A stretch of DNA of 64,000 nucleotides. Source: Progne subis subis. Lineage: Eukaryota; Chordata; Aves; Passeriformes; Hirundinidae. Below the pieces are notes generated by a model, which saw nothing but the letters and a program-made list of their open reading frames with translations, did no database searches and had not been told where the DNA came from. Positions 52,506 to 64,000 of this stretch are shown in pieces (position 1 is the stretch's first letter; each line of letters begins with the position of its first letter). Where the stretch lies: positions 2,426,001 to 2,490,000 of the forward strand of contig JAKJHU010000026.1 in the NCBI GenBank assembly GCA_022316685.1, in the 5' to 3' direction. The position numbers and the translations under genes were made by a program.

Positions 52506-55500
52506 CGCAGCGGGTTTCGGTGGGCGCCGGCGAGCGCCCGCGGGTGCCCGCAGAGCTCCCCCGCCCCGCGCTCCAAGACCCGCCCCGCTCCTCTCAGCGG
52601 CCTCGGGGGGGCCGGAGACGGGGGCAGGGGGTCCCTCTGCAGCAGCGCGGGGTCGTTCGTGGGTCCCTTGGAGCAAAGACCGTGCCGCGTACGTGCCGCA
52701 GTCGGGAGCCCCGCGGAGCAGCCACGCCGCAGGGACGTGCTCCCTGCCGGGGTCTGTCCAGGAGACACACGCGTGCTCTGCGTGCCCGGGCGGCCTCCTG
52801 GAGCGTCTCCCTCTGCCGAGGGGAAGCAGTCTATCAAGAGAAAGATTGTGTGCGTGCGTGTTAGTGCGACATCTTGAGATCTCTTTTGTTCGAATTGTGG
52901 CGTCTCGATGCTGGCGTTGGTCCCTGATGCCTCTTCACCGCTCTTCTTTCCCCGCTCTTGTCCAAAATTCGGATATATGTCTCTCTTTAGAGGGAGCATG
53001 CTTAAAGCCTGTTTGAAATGGATAGTTTTGTAAGCTAATGACAGTTTCTCAACAGAAGACAACCGATATGTTAGTCAGGCTGGAGTTAAAGCTGACAAAA
53101 GAATATTGCCAGTGGGCTGCTGAACAGGCGATGGCAGTGGATTTTATTGCTTCCCCTCGAGGGTGATGAACATTTGCTAGAAAACATACACCCCAAGGCC
53201 CCTTGCATAGAAATTACTTGTTATTTCCAGTGTTTCCAATTAAGATCTCTTCTGAAGAAGCCATCAGAGCCCTAAAATATGTCTAAATGTCCCTTCTCTG
53301 CTTGCCAGATGCTTGCCAGGCACCACCTAAACTGGTGGCCAGGCTTCAAACACCGAATGGTTTTTTCCCTTGTGTACATGTTCCCCATTAAGCCAGGGAG
53401 AGTCTGGAGTGGGAGTGCCATACTGAAGGAAGATGCAGCATATACTGCTACTGTGCTCTCTCCAGGGGAGATACCTCCAGAGTCCCTTTTGTATTCAGGG
53501 TGTTTCTGAGAATTCTGGGCAACCTTTAAGGGTGAGGAAAAAAGAAGAAGCAAGGATATGGCCAAAGGTTTTTTCACTTACTGTCTACTCATTGTCTCAC
53601 AGAACTTCATGTGAGGGAGAAGCTTTGTTTTGTGCTCTCCCTTGCTAGTGGATTGTACGCAGTGGGTATTTTCTTTTTGTCTGGCTGTTTCAGTTTAGCC
53701 AGGGAGGACCAAGTGCGACCTATGGACAGAATAAATACAAAACGTTGGAAATTTCATGGTGACTCTGTCTATTCTTGTATGCTTCATGTATGAAATAGCT
53801 GATTGGGTAATACAGGGAAATTGTATATAGCTGCCAAAATGCAATCATGCAGCAGTCTTTTTCTGTTGATTTGAACCTCTGAGTATATCATATCCAGTTA
53901 AAATCAACATTAAAAGGGTAAAAATGATAAAATCACTGTTCAAGTTATTGCCTGAAGCAATGATCAAGTGAATTTTTTTCCTCTCCCCCACCCTCTTCCA
54001 TACATCTTTGCATTTGAAATCCAACACCCTCTGAAGGAACGTGGTGATACAAAGTTGATTTATTCCAAAAAGTGGAACACCTTTGGCACATACCCTTACC
54101 TTAAGACTACAGAGTATGCAACCTCCATAATTTCTGAACCATGTCTAGAGCTGTCTCCAGTTCTTAAGTACTTGTGTTCTGATCTTTCAAAATCAAGTCT
54201 GTGGAATAAATTGTATTTTCCAAGTGAAGCTTCTTCTGTTTGCGCTGTGTTCCACTGGTAGCTTTGTCCCATGCAGTGAACCGTGAAGTCCTTCAGCAGA
54301 ACCTCCTGCGTACACGGCAGCTTCCATCTGAACAATGGTAAATTCTTCCCTTGTGCCGGCACCCACCCATGGCCCAATGGCATGCACTGAGCAGGGTAAA
54401 AAAAAAAGCTGGTTGCAGGGCAGAAACAGGCCTTCCCATGAAATCTTGGGAGGCTTCTGTGTGGTTACATTTTCAGACACTCGGCTACCATTGAGCTAGT
54501 AATTATTTGGAAATCTGCCATGGAAAGCTGATCTTGCAATAATTTTGAAAACAAGATTTTTTTTTTTTTCCCCTCCCTTCTGTATGAGGAGTATTCTGCA
54601 GTTTTCTGTACATATTTGTGCACAAATCCCACGTCTTGATTTGGGTGTGTAGGTGTAAGCGTAGTGTCCAGTTGTTCAACGTTAATTTAATGGATAAAAT
54701 CTAGTTCTTCAAGTAAGAAAACTAGATGATCTTCAAATACATAATGAAGAGTATAATAGTCAACCAATATTCAAGGCTTTATCTTCATTCATACAAGGGT
54801 ATAAAGGCAGGCCATTTGGAGGTATGCTACAGAACTATGGAGACTGATTTATAACAAGAAAGATACTTAGGTATAATTTGAGATGCTTCTTCTGTGTCAA
54901 TCAGGAATGAAAAGAATAAGGTAACAGCCAGAGAAATCAAAGAAATTCTGAAAGCATTATAGACTTGATAACAGAAACCATATGCAGCATAAAGGGGGTT
55001 TCATGCATTAGTAGGAAATGCTTTCAAGATTAAAAAAATATGCAGAGGGAAGAAGGGGGGGAACCTTGTGCAGAATGGAAAGGACTTTAAAGTCTTCCTT
55101 ACAATATCTTTTATCTCACAGTTCTCTTCCCTAAAAGTGATGCCACCTAAGTCTCTTACTTCAAGATGGAGAAATGTGATTAATATAAAAATGTATCTAT
55201 TGTTTATTTGGTTATGAAAATCCATAAGTTTAAAATAGAAATAGATTGATAGCAACGTGGTTCCTCAAACATGAAAGATTCCTGACTTGCCAGAATCTGA
55301 AAATAAATCCTTTGACTTTCTTCTGCACACCAATAAATGTGAAGAGATACTGATTTGTAACACATGTGGAATGGTCAGGTTTTGCCTAGGAGCAAGATGT
55401 GTAGTAATTCCGTCTTAAGTACGGTTAATGGAATTTAACTCTGAGGAAACAGTTTTATTAATAAAAACCTTCTGTCTTAGTATATAAATCATAGACTGAT

Positions 55501-58500
55501 CTCTTTTGATGTGTTTGGTATTGTCTAATGCAGAATAGGAATGAAGTAGTCGGTATAGTTGCCTGACTTGTTGGGTATATACTGCCAAGTGCCCCACCAG
55601 TGTGATAGCATTGGGAAAGCCATATGCTTTTTAGTCACATGTTGCATAGTTTAGATTTTGGCCTGGTAAGTGGTGCCACATATGATTGTGATCTGCTGAT
55701 CCAGGGATTGTTTTTTTTAACCTTTAGGAATCTGAACGCCTTTTCAGTAGATTTTATTTTTGTGTACACTGCCTTAGCAGTTGTTCAGAGTGGCGTGACC
55801 TAGTGCTTCATGTAAATCATAGGACTGATGGCAGGATCTTCCTTTTGATTAGAGGCTTACTGTCCTTACAAAGGATAAAACACTGAATATATAGTAACAC
55901 TGGGCCTTAGCTACCAACCTTGATGGATGATGTCATGATTGTGATTGTAATACTACTGATGCCTTGGCATGAAGAGGATGTGAATGAACTGTTGAAGAGT
56001 AACCTTTTCCTTCAGGCAAAAGCCTAGTATCTGTAATGACAAAGTTTCCCAAGGATTAATTTTAAAGACAGAAATCTATGCCATCATGACTTTGCTTGAC
56101 AAATGGAAGCTACTTCTGTATGAGTAGTGAAACTACTATCTCCTGTTTCAATAGTCTTTAAATACTCAATGGATGCAGAACACAACCCCTGCAGAAGGAC
56201 AGAGCCTGGTTATGGTATTTGAACTTATTTTCTGCTATTACTATTTTTCTTGTATGGTTGGTTGGTGATGGAGGGGCTCATATTCAAAATTTCGCCTTGA
56301 TGTGATTAACTATGTTAGGATGAAGTAGATGGTCACATAGCGGGATCCTGTAGATGTGCATCTGCTGGACAAATTTAAGATGATTTCTGAACTATGGAGA
56401 GCAAATGAAGCAAAGTTAGACAAAATAAAGAATGGATCAAAAATGATAGAACTGATGCAAGTTTCTCTCATCTTCCTACCTTAGAAAAAAACACATGCCA
56501 AACGTGCACAAATCGGGATGTAGAAAACAATGAAAACCCAATTACAAACATATTCAACATGGAAGAGTTACACCATGAGAAATTCTTTGGTATGTGCTTG
56601 TCTGAGATAGACTAGAGCCACAGAATTGCTACATCAGCTTCCTGTAATCATCCTTCCTCAAGGCAGTGAAGCGCGTCATTAGCGGAGAATGAAAACAAAA
56701 ACTTAAACAGGGTAGAGGTGGTATAAAATTAAGAGTCTGGAAAAGGACAGGGTGAAACCCGTCACCACTGGATGAGGTGTTCAGATTATTTCTACATTTC
56801 CCTTTCATAAACAAAGTTTCCAGTAAGGCAAAGTTGCTGTGTTCTGGCCAGTGCTGGTAAGTGCATGATTGACTTTTGCTGCTAATTGTGCAGATCTGGT
56901 GGGAGGAGGCAAATTCAGTGAGATCTGAGGTGGTGAAAACAGTTCTTATGGGTTTCTTGCTGTCACTAGAAAAACTGAAGCAAATGGGGAAGATGTGCTA
57001 GCTGCTCTAACCAACGTTTCCTAAATAGATGTGCTGAGAGTGGGGCTCGTTTTCCTCCATCACTCAGCCCTGCATGTAAACCCTGCTCCAGTGAACGTAT
57101 ATCTGCACTGGGAATACCTGGTGTCACTAAAGAGAGGGTGAAAGATGTATGCTGGCTGTTGCTTTTCTTTTCAGATCTACTGGCCTTGCAAAGCAAGGGA
57201 GACGGAAGTTCTCCAGAGGATACAATTAAAAATCAGGCCAGATTTTCCAGAGTCTTCCATTCCACACTTTGCTTGTGATGTGGGAGAGTACTGTTGGTTG
57301 GTAACTTTATTTCACTTGGAGCTTTCACTAGAGCGTGTGATGCCACTGTGGGGTGCCTGAGTGCTCAGGATAGCCCCTGAACCTGTAATTCAAATGCTTA
57401 AACTAGCAGAATGAAGCAAATGTGGAAATGTGAAAATGTGGAAACCCTTTCCTTGTTTGCAGTCCTCACATGCTCTATGTAACTCCAGCAATCATAACTA
57501 AGTTTTCTGGTAGCTCTAGAATGCTGCATGTAGGATGTGAGAGTTCAAGAAGAGTGACAAGTTGTCCTTGAAGATATCTTTTTGTCTGAAGGATCTGGTA
57601 TTACTCACAGGAGAGAATTTTAGTAAGAGGAATTTATCCATTCTCTGCTTCTATATGCTGTTCCCTTTTCTCATTTCCTACCCTTGGAGACCTTCGTCTG
57701 GAAAAAAAAACATCCTCCGGTGAAGAGGTACCAGCAGAAACATTTTAAGCTGCTTGTAGCCATCTGATGTTCAACCAATACTGTGCATTTTAATGATTTA
57801 TTCAGTGCTATTTTCCCTAGTGATATCTAGAGGAACATTCAGCTTTCTGCATAGTGGCCCATCATTTCCATCCAGTTGCCTTGATCGGATGACATTACCT
57901 TAATGAATTAGCTTTTAGAGCCAGGCTAAGTAAGAACTGCCATGTGCACTGAAATACGATAGTTCACCAGAGTGCACTATTTTCCTGTTCATGTAATAGT
58001 GAGTAGAAGCCTCAACAGAGCTCAAGAAAACTAATATTACAGTATTTTTTTATAAGCACTAGACTAATTATTAGGTCACTGAAAGTTCAGCTGTCATCCT
58101 CTTCTGTGGATGAGTCAGTGACTGACAGATTCATGAAGAAATTATTGGTGCTGCTAGCGATAGGAATGTGGCACTCCTTGTGGTGTGTCATTTCCTGACT
58201 GAACAGCACACTGTATTGACAATCCACTGTGCCACAAGGTATTGAAAGTGGCCTTCAGTGCTGAGGTACCTTCTGTTACCAAGGGTTCAAACTGGACTGC
58301 ACATCACCTACAGGTGTTTTTGCAAGCATGGAACTCTTGGAACGTCACTGTTACCAAGACATTATGGAGAAGAGCAAACATATCAGTTAACAGATGACAA
58401 ATGCTTGAAGCAGGATAAGTATTTTGTCTTTAAATGCTTGCCATGTGTGTTCTGAGTTGGAGTTGATATATGGAGTGTGGTGTTGAGGGAAATGAGCTGG

Positions 58501-60390
58501 CGTTGCATGCTCTCCCACAGCCATTGACCCTGTGAGGAACATCCGAGTGCCTCACCATCCGAAACACAGAGGTGAGAGAGAGCGAAGGAAATTCTGCACT
58601 GACAGATTCATGCTTCAGAAGAAAATGTCTGTCCAGGAGATTTCTGTGGAACAATGACAGTAAATTTACAGGCTGAGAACAGATATATTTATCTCAGCAG
58701 CTTTTATTTCCTTTCTACTTAAAACCCAAGTTATTTGGCGCATCTTCTGACTGAAGAAGCTATTTTAAATGCCTCTTGCTGAAAATGGTATTCTAACCTG
58801 TTGGGATATACCATATTTTCTCTGTCCATATTTGTAAATGTATCCCATTAAACTAATTTTTCTTCAAACTAATTTTTCATCTAGCTTTGGCTCTGTGCCC
58901 TTCCTTGCCATGTTACTGTAGCTCACTTATCTGCATCTAAATTAAATTAGTATGGTGGCTATGTTGGCATTTCCCTTGCTTATCCTTTCTAGGAGTCCAT
59001 ATTTTCAGCCATGATCTAACTCAGCCTATTTCAGGGAACACCTTGATAATCACACAGTAACATGCAGTGTGTGCATTAGCAGACATGCAGAACACAGGAA
59101 GATCTATGTCATCAGCTTAATTGTGTGCTGGCATTCATATGTAATGAGCGTAGGTACGAGTCCAGAACCACGTCTTGTAAAACTTTAATTTTGAATTCTG
59201 TAACTCATGCTAACAGACCCCAGTGGTTTGCATACATATGGCTCCCAAATCTAGATGTTCAGTAAAGTGAGATCATATCAACATGAGAACTTGGTCTTAA
59301 ACAAAGTTTCATGCAAATTCTGTAACAATATGGAAAACTTGGAGCTCTTCCAGATGAAAGCATTCAACAGTTTTAAACTTCTTACCGGTTGAAGAAATAT
59401 TAATGTGATTTCCTATGCTGACTGAAAGGGGAGAGAATTTTTCCTTTTTAGACATTGTTTTAAACAAAAGTGGCTCTTGATTAAATTTAAAAAAAAAAAA
59501 AAAATCCACCAGCAAACCCAAACCTTCTGTGATAGCTTGAATTGTCAGTCTTATTTTCAAGAAGAAATAGATTAGATTCCTCTATAAAATTAAATTGCTG
59601 CAAGCTCATAATTAGACTGCATTAGTGAGTTGAAAAACCTTTGAGAACACAGTTTTAGAGGAAACATTTGCTATTATAGAAGACAAAGCCTGTCTGTCAA
59701 GCTCTGGCTGTGCTGGGTTGCATATTGCATAAAGGCCAATAGCTGTCACAGTCATACTGGCCCGGACTTGTTTTATAGAGAACCATTCTTTGAATTCACT
59801 TCTAAATGCTCTAGATTTTGATTGTGTCTAAATAAAGCATAACATCTATAAATGATGGAGATGACAGCGTGATTGCTGTGGACATTGAGTATGGTGCCAT
59901 CAAGGTGAGGACCAAGTGAGTTCATGATGGCAGATGTCTTCTATTCTGAAGGACAAGTTTGTAGCTATAGGATGAAGACACCAAACAGCCTTTGGTCTCT
60001 GTGGAGATCCCCAAGTAGGGGGCCAGGGAATAGAAGGGTATTGACTTAGATCATCTCCTGTACGTTGTGCTCCCAAAACACCCCCTCAAAGGACATTATT
60101 TTTATTAGAATTACAGCTAGTCGTCTCAGTTAACTGACTCTGCACAAAGAGTAAACTTACAGTGTTGATAGAGCCAAAATAATAGATAAATGCAAGGTTT
60201 ATTTGCAGCCTGATGGCTGTCCACAAGCCCTTTCAAGTTTTGAATACTAATGCTCGTTTCAAGTACGCAGAAGTTTTGTTCATTGGAATGATAAACCAGA
60301 GCCCTCCCTAGTCCCGAACTTCCTTTTCAACACCCTTGGAATTTGACTGTGGGTCTGCTACCAGGTCCTCAGCATTTTAGTATTTTAGTG

Positions 60391-60450
60391 GTTTTTTGTT
60401 TGTTTGTTTGTTTTGTTTTTTTTTGTTTTGGTTTGGTTTGGTTTTTTTTC
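60391..60450. repeat. TTTG/TTTGG simple repeat
   Basis: A T/G-only tract with TTTG units shifting to TTTGG units and ending in a T run. It is similar in composition to the reverse complement of the A/C tract at 6843-6930, but no longer shared sequence flanks them. Confidence 0.85.
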
Positions 60451-62558
60451 CCCCTAAGCTTCTAGTTCCTGGCTTGAATCTCTTGCCTGTCTCACCCTGC
60501 TGTCTCTGGAAACCTCACCTCCTCTGGTAAGGAGCTCCTCTGGTCTTCTTAAAGCAAACAAATAAAATCCGACTGTCCAAGGGAGCCTTGTGGGCTGTCT
60601 TGCAAACACAGTGGCTTTGGTGAGACTGCATCCGTGGTTGGAAGTGCCTGTCATTGGCTGCTGCACTAGTGATGTTCATTGACTGCCTGCTCTGGAAAGA
60701 AGAACAAAGAGGTGACTTAATTATTACAAATGCCCTGTTTCATTTTAGTTAATCTAGCCATATGATCCTGGTCCCCAGATCTAATTAGCTAGGGAGATTG
60801 TTAAATAAAACTTCATGTATCTAGGCGCATTTAGCTATTTGTGGTTAAATCTGCTCATGGTTCCTAAGAGACTGTATTTCAAAGTTACAGAATCACAGCC
60901 AGGAATACCTTCATAGGAAATAAAAAATACAGAGAGTTCATCTTAACTAACACAGTGGGATATTTTTTAATCTTAGTGATACACCTCACATCTTACAATC
61001 ACAGCCTTTCATGGAAAAAAAGAGTCATCTTTCTGTGTTCTGCCTCTAAGGACTAGCAAGTAACTCAGATGTACACAAGAAATGGGATTTCCACCATTCA
61101 TGTAGATAACTTTGGACTGCATGAGGAAAAGAGTGTCTCTTTGCTCTGTAACAGATGACAGATGATCAGTAAGCTGAGTTAAAATTATTTAAACAATTTT
61201 TAATGAATAAATCATAGTCAAACTTCCTTGTCTGTGGAATAATTTCTTATAAAGATAGTATGTGGTAGTTGCTGGGAATATGTGGTCAGAATTACCATAA
61301 AGAAGATTTTGTTGATGAGAAGGGGAAAATAAGGACAACAGAGGTCCATTCCTTAGTTAAGTGTTTAGAACCAGATTAGAATAAATTGTCTGTTAACTAT
61401 CTTAAAATGGACATTGAAGAATTTCTTTTTTTTATGTTGTGCTTTGAACATTTAAAGATACTAGTTGCATGGGTTGTATACCACATAAAAGAGAGCTACT
61501 GTTCAAGTGGATGCACATGTAAACAATAAGAGTGATCAACCAGGACCTATGAAAGGGAGAAATGAGCACATTGGTTTTTTGCAGTGCAAAGAAGCAAATG
61601 ATTATTTTAAGACTAGGTAAGAATAACCATTGAGAGATTACTTCAATGTGACTCATTCTGCCTTGGGGCAAGGAGAGGAAATGTCTTGACTTCTCTTGAG
61701 GTATCTTTCAGTCTTGTGGTTTGTGTGATCAGTGACATGGGGAACCTTTGGAGCGAGCTAGTTCTTGAGTGCAGAGAAATAAGTTCAGTTGAAACAAAAT
61801 CCTTCCCAGGTGTACTGATTTACTGGCAGTGTGTAATATTGGGCTCTGTAATATTGAAATCCAAAGATGAACTCTCTGCTAAAATGCTTTATGGCCATGG
61901 TATATACTAGAAATAAATACACAAATAAGGCTTTTCTAGAGCTGGCAAGAGGCTTTTTAGTTTATTGATGCTAAACAGCACAGGTTGTTAAATGGTGATT
62001 TCTCATAGTACTTTTGACAATTCTTTAAAGGGGCTGTAAGTTTGAGGCTGTTCTTCAAATTGGGACTGATGTGTAAGAAGGAGAGTAAAGCTTACAAAAG
62101 TGATTGAGGCTTTTCATTTCCTAAGTTTTATTTCAAGACAGTGATAAGTAATTTTGTGTGTACGTTTGAAAATTTTACTCTTCAAGCCCAGAATGAAATT
62201 CTGTGACTGCATCTGATATGCATACTTCTGATTGATATGACACTAGGATGTCTTTTACTACGTAATCTATAGGCTGCAGAAACCATTTCTGGATTGTTCT
62301 ACAGATGAGTGGAGAAGGCTATTCACATGTTTTCAACACATGGTGACTGAAACTTAATGACATAATAACAGTAGCTTGGAAATTGATATAATTTCTAAAG
62401 AAATCCTTGGTGTATTCATAGATGCTTTTGAATAAATGTAATATGTAGCTGAACAAATATCTGTGCAATTTATCTTTTGTGTGCAGGTGAGCAGCTGCCA
62501 TTGAATTTTCTGGTTGAATACCAGGGGCTATCCTTGCTACTTTGGACTTTGTGTTTGA

Positions 62559-62590
<32 letters not shown>
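62559..62590. repeat. Perfect (AATC)8 microsatellite
   Basis: Eight uninterrupted tetranucleotide units, 32 bases. Perfect arrays of this length are usually polymorphic. Confidence 0.95.
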
Positions 62591-62591
<1 letters not shown>

Positions 62592-63043
62592 GATTTCTTA
62601 CCTGAGGGCAACCTGAGGTAATTAGCTTCCATATGTGCTTACTGGAAATAATGTGCTCTCAAGAAGCACTTGCAGATTTTGCCTGTGTTTTTCTGTTTAA
62701 TGCACCATATTCTTGGCTAGCTGCCCATGTCTTGGTATTATTAGAGACAAGGGAATGCTCACCTTCATTTAGCTGCTAATTGTTAGATTATTGAGCAAGG
62801 TATGGATGTCAAGTTGTGCGAAGCAATGTGTTGGCACTTTTTAAAGTGAATCTTTCCAAAAGGGAGGCATGTTTGGGAGCAGAGCTATAGTGGTGGGCTT
62901 GATTCTAGTTTTATTCATGTTGATCAGTGAGTATCTGATTTGAATCTAATTGAGTTGCACTAATAAAGTCAGAGCTGTGAGCCACTAGAATTTCACTGTA
63001 ATTTGGACGGTTGAGCGGGCAGCACTGATTGGGATTGATGTTC

Positions 63044-63060
63044 AGATAGATAGATAGATA
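63044..63060. repeat. (AGAT)4 microsatellite
   Basis: Four AGAT units plus one base, followed by an AT-rich run. A short tetranucleotide array. Confidence 0.9.
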
Positions 63061-63180
63061 TAAATGTAAATATAAAACACTTGTGTTTGCAATCGTAATA
63101 CAAAAGCATTTACCAGAACATTAAATCCTAGTGTTCTGTCTGCTTTTCTGTCTTTCTCCTTACTTCCTTTGAGAAACCAG

Positions 63181-63268
63181 TGGTAGGTTAATTTGAATAG
63201 TATCAGTGCTGAAGGCGAGTTTTCTACTGCCTGAAGAGGAAGAAGCATTAATTTTTAGTCTGTGCAAG
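63181..63268 (+). other. Candidate untranslated exon
   Basis: An 88-base segment is preceded by a long polypyrimidine tract (about 63133-63170) and CAG at 63178-63180, and followed by a near-perfect donor CAAG|GTAAGT at 63268/63269. All three + strand frames contain stops, so it cannot be an internal coding exon. It could be a second 5' untranslated exon of the gene starting near 50.5 kb. An AG nearer the tract, at 63171-63172, could be used instead, making the exon 8 bases longer. Splice sites this good also occur by chance in long introns. Confidence 0.3.
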
Positions 63269-64000
63269 GTAAGTGTGTGCAGCAGTGCAGTCTTCATGTT
63301 GAGATGATAGGTCAGAAAACAATATCCCTTGGCTTAGAATTATTTTGGTTGGAAACAAAATCACTGGCATTAGGTCTTCTTAATATTAATAAGCTCTTAT
63401 AAACTGACAGAAAGTACGCACAGTGGAATGTATTTTTTTTCAAGTTCATGGGGCAGCACATGAGAAAGAGCACACCTATTAATTATGACAGTGAGGAAAA
63501 GGAGTGTGCCCTGGATAAAATGGGTTCTGCAAGTGTGTACTACTATGCAGTAATATGTACTACGGTAGGTAGGGAGCGTGTAGTAGTGGATACACAAGCA
63601 GTGCCCTCTTCTCTTCAGGGCATCTCTGCATGGGAGCTATTGAATGAGGGCTATGGGTTAGAGTGGTTGTGGAGATTTCACTGCTTGTCCTGGGTTTGAG
63701 TCAGCATCCTGCATCAGAGCTGCCTTCAGCTTCAGTTTTGGTAGTTAATCTCATTTTGTTAAAACTGATCAGAGGTAATCCAATCAAGCCTGTTTCATCA
63801 GCTGCCTTTTGGAGCTCTGCAGGGCAAGCAACAGGTAAGCCAGATGAAGGACTAAAAATGACATGTTGGAACTTCATTTACAGGTTGATAAATCGTAGAA
63901 AACAGTTTTTGTCTTTGAGTGTTTTGTGCATGCTGATGCTTAAACTCAGAGCTGGTTTGATTTGTCTTAGAGAAATATCTCACAGATATCAGTCAGATAT
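63269..64000. other. AT-rich DNA to the window end, no firm feature
   Basis: No repeat or coding exon recognised. A donor-like CAG|GTAAGC lies at 63834/63835 with several acceptor-like CAGs upstream (63700-63800), which could bound a further small exon. The evidence is weaker than for 63181-63268. Confidence 0.4.

Larger units (their letters stand above)
48290..52880. promoter_or_regulatory. Large composite CpG island (promoter region)
   Basis: CpG density and G+C rise sharply from about 48290 and fall back after about 52880, with the densest parts at roughly 48330-48740, 49440-50440 and 51250-52830. The interior between 50990 and 51250 is AT-richer. Such an island in an otherwise AT-rich 64-kb window almost always marks a transcription start, often of a developmental or broadly expressed gene. 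The splice donor at 50737 indicates + strand transcription. Divergent transcripts toward the left are possible but I see no clear evidence for one. No protein-coding exon could be recognised, and the gene is unidentified. Confidence 0.85.
52881..63180. other. AT-rich DNA, probably intron 1 of the CpG-island gene
   Basis: About 10 kb without recognisable coding exons or interspersed repeats, apart from the simple repeats listed. A good acceptor-like site (polypyrimidine then TCAG ending at 57174) precedes a short open frame, but no matching strong donor follows. AT-rich stretches with TAATTA-type motifs occur near 59580-59640 and 60715-60850. The intronic status is inferred from the donor at 50737. 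Confidence 0.5.

Noticed and set aside
51295..53016. A 573-codon open frame on the + strand in the CpG island
   Set aside because: It crosses the minisatellite and GC-rich DNA where stop codons are rare; other long frames overlap it on both strands, and the translation is low complexity (Arg/Gly/Pro/Ala-rich) with no recognisable domain.
59850..59922. A short coding exon reading 'DGDDSVIAVDIEYGAIK' followed by GTGAGG
   Set aside because: An in-frame stop lies just upstream with no acceptor between it and the stretch, and the translation matches no family I know. Chance is more likely.
62559..63060. Tetranucleotide arrays considered as part of a CRISPR-like or other structured array
   Set aside because: They are plain microsatellites without spacers, and the window is vertebrate DNA.

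Overview
The window looks like single-copy vertebrate DNA from a bird, probably a songbird (passerine). The clues are several CR1 LINE fragments, a SINE with a tRNA-Ile-like head and a CR1-like tail (the layout described for the zebra finch SINE TguSINE1), retroviral solo LTRs, low repeat density and one sharp CpG island. No bacterial or viral gene set is present. The organism call rests on repeat content alone and is inference.

Layout. From 1 to about 48.2 kb the DNA is AT-rich and non-coding as far as I can read. It holds a nested pair of CR1 elements (3.68-5.24 kb), the CR1-tailed SINE (14.30-14.44 kb), a CR1 3' end (15.6 kb), an LTR-like block (16.04-16.83 kb), an older CR1-like fragment (22.6-23.2 kb), a reverse-strand CR1 (29.4-30.8 kb), a complete solo LTR with exact 6-bp target-site duplications (37.38-38.03 kb) and a long decayed CR1 (38.3-40.55 kb). 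A small GC-richer patch lies at 46.4-46.7 kb.

From about 48.3 to 52.9 kb there is a large composite CpG island. Inside it, a plausible 5' untranslated first exon on the + strand ends in a strong splice donor at 50736/50737. A TATA-like AT-rich run lies about 30 bases upstream of the presumed start. The only ATG in that exon opens a 7-codon upstream ORF, so the protein start would be in a later exon. I could not identify the gene. The island also carries a 21-base C homopolymer, a 30-base A homopolymer with GAA repeats, an ~18-bp G-rich minisatellite, a perfect 24-bp tandem duplication and a palindromic NRF1-type site.

From 52.9 kb to the end the DNA is AT-rich and is best read as the long first intron of that gene. 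It has simple repeats and one candidate untranslated exon at 63181-63268. I recognise no protein-coding exon anywhere in the window. The long open frames in the CpG island are explained by base composition and by the minisatellite. I found no convincing new biological system; the most checkable oddities are the promoter-proximal repeats, the candidate non-coding exons and the nested or solo retroelements.
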